Origin: Luteibacter rhizovicinus DSM 16549
GTDB taxonomy: Bacteria; Pseudomonadota; Gammaproteobacteria; Xanthomonadales; Rhodanobacteraceae
Assembly: GCF_001887595.1 (NCBI RefSeq)
Contig: NZ_CP017480.1
Location: 3,872,001-3,936,000 of the forward strand
Reading direction: 5' to 3'
Length of the DNA stretch: 64,000 nucleotides
The notes below the pieces were generated by a model, which did no database searches, was not told the origin of the DNA, and worked only from the letters and a program-made list of their open reading frames with translations. Shown here one piece after another: positions 45,168-53,105 of the stretch; the first letter of the stretch is position 1; every line of letters starts with the position of its first letter. Made by a program: the position numbers and the translations under genes.

Positions 45168-46219
45168 TCGAGCCCCAAGATCTGTCGGTTGAACATGCGA
45201 TCGCTGCCCGTCGACGCGAAATCGTCGAAGGCGCGCTCGGTGACTTTGATGATGTGGTCGCGGATGAAGGGTGCGCCTTCCTTCGCGCCCTGCTGCGCAT
45301 CCTTGATGCAGCATTCCCATTCGAGCACCGCCCAGCCGGGATAGTCGTATTGCGCGAGCTTGCTGAAGATCGCCCCGAAATCGATCTGGCCGTCGCCAAG
45401 CGAGCGGAAACGCCCGGGGCGATCGATCCAGCCCTGGTAGCCGCCATAGACGCCCGAGCGTCCATTGGGACGGAACTCGGCGTCCTTCACGTGGAAGGCG
45501 CGGATACGCTCGTGGTAGTTGTCGATGAACTGCAGATAGTCCATCTGCTGCAGGACCATGTGGCTCGGATCGAAGAGGATGTTGGCGCGTGGATGATGGT
45601 CGACCGCGTCGAGGAAGCGCTCGAAGGTGGCACCGTCATGCAGGTCTTCGCCGGGGTGGAGTTCGTAGCAGACATCCACACCCACCTCGTCGAACGCATC
45701 GAGGATGGGTTTCCAACGCTTACCGAGTTCCGCGAAGGCCTCTTCGATCAGTCCCGCTGGGCGCTGCGGCCATGGGTAGAACAGGTGCCAAGCCAGGGCG
45801 CCCGAGAACGTGGCGTGCGACGTCAGGCCGAGGTTCTTGCTAGCCGTGGCCGCCAGCTTGAGCTGCTGCACCGCCCATGCCTGACGCTCGGGTGTGTGCC
45901 CACGAAGGGCCGGCGGCGCAAAGCCGTCGAACAGGCGATCGTACGCGGGGTGCGACGCGACCAGCTGCCCTTGCAGGTGCGTGGACAGCTCGGTCACGGC
46001 CAGGCCGTGCTCAGCCAGCATGCCGGTGATGTCGTCGCAGTAGGTCTTGCTCGCCGCAGCTTGTTCGAGATCGAACAGGCGGCGATCGTTGGAGGGAATC
46101 TGTACACCGACGAAGCCGAGCGACGCGGCCCAGCGCGCGATGTCGGGCAGGGTGTTGAACGGCGCCTCGTCCGAGGCGAACTGGGCGAGGAAGATGCCCG
46201 GACCCTTGAGTGTCTTCAT
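45164..46219 (-). CDS. Cytoplasmic sugar isomerase/epimerase (xylose isomerase-like)
   Basis: 351 residues, no signal peptide. TIM-barrel metal sites are visible in CYELHPGEDLHD, NILFDPSHMVLQQ and IRAFHVKDAEF, followed by GYPGWAVLEWECCIKD near the end. The family covers IolE/YcjR-type and 3-keto-sugar epimerases. It is the only one of the three barrel paralogues in this operon without an export signal, so it should act on imported sugars. Gap of one base to subunit 3 upstream, four-base overlap with the next barrel. Confidence 0.83.
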   Translation of the reverse strand: MKTLKGPGIFLAQFASDEAPFNTLPDIARWAASLGFVGVQIPSNDRRLFDLEQAAASKTYCDDITGMLAEHGLAVTELSTHLQGQLVASHPAYDRLFDGFAPPALRGHTPERQAWAVQQLKLAATASKNLGLTSHATFSGALAWHLFYPWPQRPAGLIEEAFAELGKRWKPILDAFDEVGVDVCYELHPGEDLHDGATFERFLDAVDHHPRANILFDPSHMVLQQMDYLQFIDNYHERIRAFHVKDAEFRPNGRSGVYGGYQGWIDRPGRFRSLGDGQIDFGAIFSKLAQYDYPGWAVLEWECCIKDAQQGAKEGAPFIRDHIIKVTERAFDDFASTGSDRMFNRQILGLE

Positions 46220-46220
46220 G

Positions 46221-46811
46221 TCAGATCTTCAGTTCGGTTTCGACGGCCCAGGCTCGGCCATTCCCCGCCTTGGCCAGCGGGATATCGGCCTTCCACGCAG
46301 CCGGCACGGGATCGTATTGAAGCACCTGCGTGCAACCCGGTTGCGACAGGAAGAAGCCGAGCATGGTGAGCTTCTTGCTCATCAGCACGAAGTCGGCTGC
46401 CGGTGCCGGCTTGCTGCCCTTGGGCACGCGCAGTGCCTCGGCGTGCAGCCGGGTCACCAGCGCCTTGCGCTGGGCGTCGTCGAGCTGCAGGAAGGGCTTG
46501 CCGCCCGCCTTGTCGAAGGCCGCCATGGCGGCAAGGTAACGCGATTGGTCAGCCTTGCTATAGACGGCCTGGAAGAGCTGGTCGATGAACAACGGTACGC
46601 CTGCATCGAGTGCTCCCGGTGTATCGGTGCGCGGAATCACGATCTCCGATACGGCGCCGACCAGGCTGTACTGGGCAGGTTTGAAGAACTGGGGCTTCGC
46701 CTCCGGCTTCTGCGATGCGGCGTGCGCGTCGAACACGGCAAGCAATGACGGGCCGGCGATGGCACCGATCGCCAGCGCGGACATGTTTTTCAACCATTCG
46801 CGACGATTCAT
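46221..46811 (-). CDS. Gluconate 2-dehydrogenase subunit 3-family protein, Tat-exported
   Basis: 196 residues. Tat signal MNRREWLKNMSALAIGAIAG with the twin Arg at 3-4. The mature part starts FFKPAQYSLVGAVSEIVIPRTDTPGALDAGVPLFID, the family signature. In related FAD-glucose and glucoside 3-dehydrogenases this small subunit folds and exports the large GMC subunit. It ends one base before the isomerase gene and begins ten bases after the GMC gene; the pair is almost certainly one complex. Confidence 0.88.
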   Translation of the reverse strand: MNRREWLKNMSALAIGAIAGPSLLAVFDAHAASQKPEAKPQFFKPAQYSLVGAVSEIVIPRTDTPGALDAGVPLFIDQLFQAVYSKADQSRYLAAMAAFDKAGGKPFLQLDDAQRKALVTRLHAEALRVPKGSKPAPAADFVLMSKKLTMLGFFLSQPGCTQVLQYDPVPAAWKADIPLAKAGNGRAWAVETELKI

Positions 46812-46821
46812 GGCGAGTTCC

Positions 46822-48513
46822 TCACAGGTTGCCGCGCTTGAGTTCTTCCACGGCGTGATTGGCCGCGCGTGCGGTCAGCGCCATGTACGTGAGGGACGGG
46901 TTCTGGCAGGCGGATGACGCCATGGCCGAACCGTCGGTCACGAAAACGTTCTTGCAGGCGTGAACCTGGTTCCAGCCGTTGAGCACCGAGGTCTTCGGGT
47001 CGCGACCCATGCGCGCGGTACCCATTTCATGGATGCCGGCGCCGACGTTGGCCTTCATCGAGAACGAGTTCACGTTCCGGTAGCCCGCACCGGTCAGCAT
47101 CTCCATCGCATCCTCGATGATGGCCTTGCCCATCATGATCTCGTTTTCCTGATGCGCGGCATCGAAATTGAGCACGGGCAGGCCGTATTTGTCCTTGTGG
47201 TTGCGGTCCAGCGTCACGAAGTTCTTGTGCGAGGGCAGCATCTCGCCGAAGCCCATCATCGAGACATACCACGGTCCGGGCTCTTGCGCGGCGCGCTTGA
47301 GCTCCTCACCCAGCGCCTCCTGCTGGACGAGACGCGTCCAGTCCTGGCGGCCCGCGCCGCCCTGGAAGCCGAAACCGCGCAGGTACTTCTGTTTGTCCGT
47401 GCCGACGTTGCGATAGCGGGGAATGTAGAAGCCGTTAGGGCGTCGACCGGAGTAATAGCGGTCTTCATGGCCGTCGACCATGGCGCGCGCGCCGGTGCCG
47501 AACAGGTGGTCCATGATGTTGTGGCCCAGCTCGCCGCTGTCGTTACCGAAGCCGTTCGGGAAGCGGCTCGAGGTCGAGTTCATCAGGATATGCGCCGTGC
47601 CGAAGGTGGACGCGCACATGAAGATCACACGAGCGAAGTACTCGGTCTGCTTTCCCGTCTCCGCGTCGAGTACGCGAACACCGGTGGCCTTGCCCTTCTC
47701 ATTGTCGTAGATCAGCTCGTACACGATGGCATTGGTCACCATCGTCATGTTGCCCGTGCGCTCGGCGGAGGGCAGGGTCGACGAGTTGCTGCTGAAGTAG
47801 CCACCGAACGGACAGCCACGCATGCACAGGTTGCGATACTGGCAGGTGCCGCGCTGCGGGCTCTGGTCGTGTTTCAGCGGCGCAGACAGGTTGGCGGTGC
47901 GGCCAATGATCAGTTTGCGATTGAACTTGCTGTCCAGCTTTCCCTGGAAGTCCTTCTCGACGCAGTTGAGCTCCATGGGCGGAAGGAAATCGCCGTCGGG
48001 CAGCTGGGCCAGGTGATCGGTATTGCCGCTGACGCCGATGAAATGCTCGACGTGGTCGTACCACGGGGCGAGGTCGTCGTAGCGGATGGGCCAATCCGCG
48101 CCCACACCCTCCTTGCCGTTCGCCTCGAAGTCCATCTGGCTGAAGCGATAGCTCTGCCGGCCCCACATCAGCGAGCGTCCGCCGACGTGGTAGCCGCGGA
48201 ACCAGTCGAAGGGCTTGGTTTCCTCATACGGGTTGTCGATGTCATCGGCGAACCAGTGCTTGGTGGACTGGGTGATGCCGTAGAAGGACGGACGCGTGTG
48301 CTTGGGCCACCGGGCGAGGTCTTCCTGCGTCGGCTCATCGCCGTACGGCAGTTCCCAGGGTGCCTTCATGGCCGTGGGATAGTCGAGGTGCTGGACCATC
48401 GGGCCGCGGTCGAGCACGAGCGTTTTCAGGCCCTTCTCGGTGAGCTCCTTGGCAGCCCAGCCACCGCTGACGCCGGTGCCCACGACAATGGCGTCGAATG
48501 TGTTCTTTTCCAT
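46822..48513 (-). CDS. GMC oxidoreductase, probable glucoside 3-dehydrogenase large subunit
   Basis: 563 residues, no signal peptide. FAD motif VVGTGVSGGWAAKEL (10-24), GGRSLMWGRQ (111-120), catalytic H495 (HEMGTARMG) and N538 (CQNPSLTYMAL), 43 residues apart as in FAD-dependent glucose dehydrogenase. Cysteines C224, C230 and C234 (CQYRNLCMRGC) match the 3Fe-4S cluster ligand pattern C-X5-C-X3-C of the catalytic subunit of that enzyme. It would be carried across the membrane by its Tat-signal partner. A cytochrome c subunit, expected as electron acceptor, is not found in the operon. Confidence 0.88.
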   Translation of the reverse strand: MEKNTFDAIVVGTGVSGGWAAKELTEKGLKTLVLDRGPMVQHLDYPTAMKAPWELPYGDEPTQEDLARWPKHTRPSFYGITQSTKHWFADDIDNPYEETKPFDWFRGYHVGGRSLMWGRQSYRFSQMDFEANGKEGVGADWPIRYDDLAPWYDHVEHFIGVSGNTDHLAQLPDGDFLPPMELNCVEKDFQGKLDSKFNRKLIIGRTANLSAPLKHDQSPQRGTCQYRNLCMRGCPFGGYFSSNSSTLPSAERTGNMTMVTNAIVYELIYDNEKGKATGVRVLDAETGKQTEYFARVIFMCASTFGTAHILMNSTSSRFPNGFGNDSGELGHNIMDHLFGTGARAMVDGHEDRYYSGRRPNGFYIPRYRNVGTDKQKYLRGFGFQGGAGRQDWTRLVQQEALGEELKRAAQEPGPWYVSMMGFGEMLPSHKNFVTLDRNHKDKYGLPVLNFDAAHQENEIMMGKAIIEDAMEMLTGAGYRNVNSFSMKANVGAGIHEMGTARMGRDPKTSVLNGWNQVHACKNVFVTDGSAMASSACQNPSLTYMALTARAANHAVEELKRGNL

Positions 48514-48522
48514 GCTTTCCCT

Positions 48523-49398
48523 TCAGCGCAACGGACGCAGGTAATCGAAGTCGACGCGCGCGGCGTCAAGCGAGCTCATGCGAGCGAACGGGCCTTCCTG
48601 TTCGACGAAGCAGTGCTTCAGTCCGGACGAGTCGGCGGCCGCCATGATCGGTTTGTAGTCGAGCTTGCCGCGCCCGAGTTCGGCACCCGGGTAATCCTTC
48701 TGATCGCCGCGCAGGAAATCCTTCGCGTGCATCAGGGGGATGCGGCCCGGATTGGCCTTGAAATAATCGGCAGGGTTCTTGCCACCCGCAGACACCCAGC
48801 CGCAGTCGAGCTCGAACTGGACGAGATGCTTGTCCGTCTCTTTCAGGAGGATGTCGTAGAACACCTGTCCGCCGCCCACGTCGGTGAACTCGGCGTGGTG
48901 GTTGTGGTACGCGTACTGGAGGCCGGCCTTGCTGGCCTTTTCGCCCAGACGATTGGCGTATTCGGCGGTGCGCTTGGCGTCATCGAGCGAATAACCCGGA
49001 TCTCCCGCCTTGTTCGCTTCTTTCTGCATGATCGACGGCAGCATGCTGCTGACGATGTACTTCGCGCCCAGCGTGTGTGCCGCTTCGATGCCCGCCTCGA
49101 AGCCGAGGCTGTCGAAATGCAGGCTCGGGCACGCCAGCCCGGCTTCCTTCAGCTGATCACGAAGTGTCCCGGCCGTCGTCGTGATGATGGCTTCGATCTC
49201 CGTGTAACCGATCGACTTCAGCGTCTTGAGCGTGCCGACCGGGTCGGTCTTGTACGCGTCGAGGACCATGTAGAGCTGGATGCCGAGCCCCTTGCCCTTC
49301 GCCGCGGCGGCGAGAAGCTTTCCCGGGCCAGCGAGCCCGAGGCCAAGCACCGTGCCGCACAACGCGGAACGCGTGAGGAACTGCCTGCGATTCATCAT
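48523..49398 (-). CDS. Exported sugar isomerase/epimerase (xylose isomerase-like)
   Basis: 291 residues. Tat signal with RRQFLTRSALCGTVLGLGLAGPG. The TIM barrel has KSIGYTEIEAI, AYHNHHAEF, QFELDCGWVSAGG and LMHAKDF, with Glu, Asp and His metal ligands. The nearest family role is 3-keto-sugar epimerase or a C/O-glycoside beta-eliminase, inference only. Overlaps the MFS gene upstream by four bases and precedes the GMC gene by nine. Probably periplasmic. Confidence 0.82.
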   Translation of the reverse strand: MMNRRQFLTRSALCGTVLGLGLAGPGKLLAAAAKGKGLGIQLYMVLDAYKTDPVGTLKTLKSIGYTEIEAIITTTAGTLRDQLKEAGLACPSLHFDSLGFEAGIEAAHTLGAKYIVSSMLPSIMQKEANKAGDPGYSLDDAKRTAEYANRLGEKASKAGLQYAYHNHHAEFTDVGGGQVFYDILLKETDKHLVQFELDCGWVSAGGKNPADYFKANPGRIPLMHAKDFLRGDQKDYPGAELGRGKLDYKPIMAAADSSGLKHCFVEQEGPFARMSSLDAARVDFDYLRPLR

Positions 49399-50612
49399 GA
49401 GTGGATGGTTCCGGCTGAGTGGATAGTCGCGGCTGCGGCAGCCTTGCGATCCTTGAAGAGCAAGACGAAGAGGACGAAGACGGCGGCTGCGAAGGCGCCG
49501 GCAATGACCCAGATGCCGTGCCAGTCGTGCGTCCCATCAGCTCGCGTGTAGTGCTCGACCACCGCGCCGGACAACCAGGAACCGACGAACATGCCCAGAC
49601 CGTAGGTCAGGAAGGTGATGAGACCCTGCGTCGCCGCGCGCAACGCAGGCGGAGCTTCGCGATCGATGTAGATCTGGCCCACGACGAAGAAGAAGTCGAA
49701 GCAGACGCCATGCAGGACGATGCCGAGCCAGAGCATCCACATCAGCTCGCCGGGAGCGCCGAAGGCGAACAGGCCGTAACGCACCACCCAGGCGAGCATG
49801 CCGACGGCGAGCATCCACTTCACGCCGAGGCGACGGAAGAACCAAGGAATCAGCAGCATGAAGAACAGCTCGGACATCTGCCCGCCGGTCATCTTGCCGG
49901 CAGCGTTGACCACGCCCGCCTCGTTGAGGAACAGGTTGGTAAACGCGTAGTAGAACTGAAGCGGGATGCAGATCAGGAACGAAGCGAGAGCGAACACCGC
50001 CATCGAGCGCTCACGCAGCAGGTGCAGCGATTCGAGGGGCAGTGCATGGCGCAGTTCGAAACGCGTGTTGCGGGCCAGCGGCGGGGTCGGGGGCAGGGTG
50101 AAGCAGTAACCCGCCATCACGACCGAGAGGCCGGCGGCCAGGAGCAGGGGCGATGCCGTAGCCTCCACGCCCCAGGCGCCGACGATCAAGCCGACCACGA
50201 TCCAGCCAATGCTTCCAAACACACGAATCGCGCCGAATTCTTCCTGTGGATCCTTGATATGGCGCATGGCCAGCGAGGCGGTCAGGGCCAGGGTCGGCAT
50301 GTAGCAGAGGCTGTAAGCCAGCAGCGGTGCGTATACGCCGACGAACGATGTCTGTTGTGAGGCGACTGCGAGCAGCACGGCGCCCAGGAGGTGCAACAGG
50401 GTGAGTACCCGACGCGTATCGAAGAGGCGGTCGGCGAGTAGCCCCACGAACAACGGCGAGATGATTGCGCCGATGGCGGTCGTGCCCGCGACGGCACCGA
50501 TTTCCGTACCGGTGAAATGCAGCGTCTTGCCAAGCCAGGTACCGACCGTGACGTACCACGCGCCCCAGATTCCGAACTCGAAAAGCATCATCACTCTAAG
50601 GCGCCATTTCAT
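49395..50612 (-). CDS. MFS transporter, nucleoside:H+ symporter (NupG-like) family
   Basis: 405 residues from ATG 50612 (MKWRLRVMMLFEFGIWGAWY), the normal start of this family. Twelve hydrophobic segments; GGQMSELFFMLLIPWF and VCFDFFFVVGQIYID are family features. Homologues carry nucleosides, and related ones sugars or glycosides. In this operon it most likely imports the products of periplasmic oxidation or cleavage. Four-base overlaps at both ends. Confidence 0.85.
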   Translation of the reverse strand: MKWRLRVMMLFEFGIWGAWYVTVGTWLGKTLHFTGTEIGAVAGTTAIGAIISPLFVGLLADRLFDTRRVLTLLHLLGAVLLAVASQQTSFVGVYAPLLAYSLCYMPTLALTASLAMRHIKDPQEEFGAIRVFGSIGWIVVGLIVGAWGVEATASPLLLAAGLSVVMAGYCFTLPPTPPLARNTRFELRHALPLESLHLLRERSMAVFALASFLICIPLQFYYAFTNLFLNEAGVVNAAGKMTGGQMSELFFMLLIPWFFRRLGVKWMLAVGMLAWVVRYGLFAFGAPGELMWMLWLGIVLHGVCFDFFFVVGQIYIDREAPPALRAATQGLITFLTYGLGMFVGSWLSGAVVEHYTRADGTHDWHGIWVIAGAFAAAVFVLFVLLFKDRKAAAAATIHSAGTIHS

Positions 50613-51760
50613 CCGCGTGTCCTCGTGGTACGTGTGGGTTCGAGAGGGTCGTCGACGGTCTGCCACACACCGCCAGCGGCGTGACTCGTCAGCATGGCGT
50701 CCACCAGCAGGCTGTTGCGGTAGCCGTGGGCGAACGTGGGCAAGGCATCGGGTTTCGTGTCCGGCTTCGCACCGCTACGGATCCACGTGTAAGCGTCAGC
50801 GATCACGTTGCGGAACGCATCTGCCCAGGCTTCGGGATGGCCAGCGGGCAGGTGCGCGTAAGCGCGAGCGGAAGGGTCCAGCAGCGACGGGTCGCGCGTG
50901 AGCACCGCGTTCGCCTTCGCGTGGTGACCGATCCAGAGTTCGTTGGGCTGTTCCTGGCGCCACGCCAGCGAGCCGTCGCGCCCGTTGACCTCCAGGCGGA
51001 GATCGTTTTTGTGGCCGGGCAGCACCTGGCCAACGGTGACGCAGCCACGGACGCCGTTGTCGAAGCGGAGCAGCACGCTGGCGAGGTCTTCGCTCGTGAT
51101 GTCGTGTCGCGTTCCGTCGGCGCCTTCGCGTTGGGGTACCACCGTCTGCAGGTCGGCCAGTACAGCGGTGATGCGCGCGCCGGTGACGTGCTCGGCCAGG
51201 TCGCACCAGTGCGAGCCGATATCCCCGAGCGCGGAACTGGCACCGCCCAGCTTCGGATCGAGGCGCCATGTGTACGCGCGTTCGTCGGTGAGCCAGTCCT
51301 GCAGATAGCAGCCGTGAACGAAAACGCTTTGCCCGATATCGCCCTTGGCGATCATCGCGCGTGCCTGTTGCACGAGGGGATAGCCGCGGTAGTTGAACGT
51401 GACGACGTGACCGAGGTTGGCATCGCGCGCCGCTTCATAGAGCTCGCGGGCTTCCTGCACCGAGGCGGCCAGGGGCTTGTCCGAGATCACGTGCTTGCCC
51501 GCGCGCAACGCAGCCAGCGACACCTCGCGATGCAGGTAGTTGGGTGTGGTGTTGTGCACCACATGCACGGCGGGATCGGCGAGCAGGTCGCGGTAATTCG
51601 CGTAAGCCTTTCCGGCGTTGAGTTCGCGTGCGCGGCGGGTGGCGGAGTCGAGGCTCGAGCCGGCGATGCCGACGATCTCGACGTCACCCAGGCGCCGCAC
51701 GGCATCGAGGTGATGGGCGGCGATGAAGCCGGGGCCGACGAGTCCCATGCCGAGGCTCAT
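50609..51760 (-). CDS. Gfo/Idh/MocA-family dehydrogenase
   Basis: 383 residues from ATG 51760 (SLGMGLVGPGFIAAHHLDAVRRLG); GTG 51832 would add 24 residues unlike the family. Rossmann start GLVGPGFI, then HNTTPNYLHREV and the DKPLA motif (lysine near 95 contacts the substrate). C-terminal barrel with GDIGSHWCDLAEHV, the catalytic Asp/His signature. No signal peptide. First gene of the operon and probably the cytoplasmic step that reduces or oxidises a keto sugar. Confidence 0.87.
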   Translation of the reverse strand: MSLGMGLVGPGFIAAHHLDAVRRLGDVEIVGIAGSSLDSATRRARELNAGKAYANYRDLLADPAVHVVHNTTPNYLHREVSLAALRAGKHVISDKPLAASVQEARELYEAARDANLGHVVTFNYRGYPLVQQARAMIAKGDIGQSVFVHGCYLQDWLTDERAYTWRLDPKLGGASSALGDIGSHWCDLAEHVTGARITAVLADLQTVVPQREGADGTRHDITSEDLASVLLRFDNGVRGCVTVGQVLPGHKNDLRLEVNGRDGSLAWRQEQPNELWIGHHAKANAVLTRDPSLLDPSARAYAHLPAGHPEAWADAFRNVIADAYTWIRSGAKPDTKPDALPTFAHGYRNSLLVDAMLTSHAAGGVWQTVDDPLEPTRTTRTRG

Positions 51761-51838
51761 CGATGGGTGGTCCTGGCGCTTGTCGAGATCGACTGGCTTG
51801 CCATGTTTTTCCCCCGGTGACGTCGCTGCCACCGAAAA

Positions 51839-51852
51839 TGTATTCGATTACA
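51839..51852. promoter_or_regulatory. LacI-type operator, site 1
   Basis: TGTATTCGATTACA, one mismatch from the palindrome TGTAATCGATTACA. It lies 79 bases upstream of the Gfo/Idh start codon, in the divergent promoter. Confidence 0.65.
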
Positions 51853-51985
51853 TTCGAGCGGACATATGGCCCGAGGGCTCTTCATCTGCGCGAAATCGTG
51901 ATTTTCCCCGGGCGACTTGCGGGTGCGCCGCCCCGAACGTGGCAAGATATGTACCAGACGGGCGAAGTGACCTGCAACGATTTTA

Positions 51986-51999
51986 TGTAATCCATTACA
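51986..51999. promoter_or_regulatory. LacI-type operator, site 2
   Basis: TGTAATCCATTACA, palindromic arms TGTAAT/ATTACA around CC. It lies 33 bases before the LacI start codon. Centre-to-centre distance to site 1 is 147 bases, close to 14 helical turns, which would allow DNA looping. Confidence 0.7.
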
Positions 52000-52031
52000 T
52001 TGCGCCGCAACATAGCGGGAATGGAAAACGC

Positions 52032-53096
52032 GTGAGCTCAGACGGGTCAAAAGCAAAACCAAAGGGCGGGAAGGGCAAGCGCGCCGATGTTGCGCCGCAG
52101 CCTGAGCGCGTGCGCACGGTGAAGGAAATTGCCGCGGTCGCAAAGGTTTCAGTGGCAACTGTTTCCCGTGCACTGCAACGACCGGAAATGGTGAGCGAGG
52201 ATACGCGGGAGCGCATCTACGAGGTCGTCAAACGCCTCGGCTATACGCCCAATGCGCTCGCGCGCAACCTGCGGACGGCACGGACGCGGCTGATCGTCGC
52301 GCTGCTTCCCGACATCGCCAATCCGTTCTTCTCGGAAGTGATCCGAGGTATCGAGCAGGTCGCCTACGAGAACGGATACTCCGTGCTGCTGGGCGAGACG
52401 CAGAGCAATCTCGTGCGCGAACAGGCCTATGCCGACATGGTCGCCGCTCGCCAGGCCGACGGCATGATTACGATGTTCCATCGCGTGCCAGCGATTCCCA
52501 TGGCCGGGCGCCTGCCGCTCGTCAACGCCTGCGAATACGTCAAGGACAGCGCCATCTCCAGCGTCTATGTCGACAACGTCGCGGCGTCGGCAGCGGCGGT
52601 CGACTACCTCGTGGCCCTGGGCCACCGCGATATCGCCTTCATCGCTGGGCCGTCGTCGAGCCCGATCTGCGTCGATCGCGAGCAGGGCTACCACAAGGCG
52701 CTGAAGCGGGCGAAGATCGCCATCGATCCTGCGCTCACCGCCGTCGGTGATTTCTCGATCGAAGCTGGCGAACGCGCCGTCGAGATGTTCCGCGCGCAGG
52801 GCAGGACCTTCAGCGCGGTGTTCTGCGCCAACGACGAAATGGCCATCGGCGCCATGCGCGCCCTGATCTCCAGTGGCTTGCGCATTCCCGAAGACGTCTC
52901 CGTGGTCGGCTTCGACGACATCCGTTTTTCCCGCTACACCACACCACCCTTGACCACCGTTTCCCAGCCGAAGAACGCGCTGGGACGCGAGGCCATGACG
53001 ATGCTGATCGAGATCCTCAACGACCCGGAGGTACCCCCGCGCAAGCGGGTGTTGACCGCCGAGCTGGTCGTGCGAGGATCGACCGGGCCTCGATAG
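52032..53096 (+). CDS. LacI family repressor of the glycoside operon
   Basis: 354 residues from GTG 52032. A basic N-terminal leader (SKAKPKGGKGKR) precedes the helix-turn-helix TVKEIAAVAKVSVATVSRALQRPEMVS at about 29-55; the hinge and sugar-binding domain follow (IVALLPDIANPFFSEVIRGIEQ, VFCANDEMAIGAMRAL, VSVVGFDDIRFSRYTTPPLTTV). Divergent from the eight-gene operon, with two operators between. The inducer is unknown, presumably a glycoside or 3-keto sugar. Confidence 0.9.
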   Translation: MSSDGSKAKPKGGKGKRADVAPQPERVRTVKEIAAVAKVSVATVSRALQRPEMVSEDTRERIYEVVKRLGYTPNALARNLRTARTRLIVALLPDIANPFFSEVIRGIEQVAYENGYSVLLGETQSNLVREQAYADMVAARQADGMITMFHRVPAIPMAGRLPLVNACEYVKDSAISSVYVDNVAASAAAVDYLVALGHRDIAFIAGPSSSPICVDREQGYHKALKRAKIAIDPALTAVGDFSIEAGERAVEMFRAQGRTFSAVFCANDEMAIGAMRALISSGLRIPEDVSVVGFDDIRFSRYTTPPLTTVSQPKNALGREAMTMLIEILNDPEVPPRKRVLTAELVVRGSTGPR

Positions 53097-53105
53097 AGCG
53101 GCGGC

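Noticed and set aside
46960..49551. 863-codon open frame on the plus strand
   Set aside because: It lies antisense to the GMC, subunit 3 and isomerase genes, has no recognisable domain and is a product of high-GC codon use on the opposite strand.
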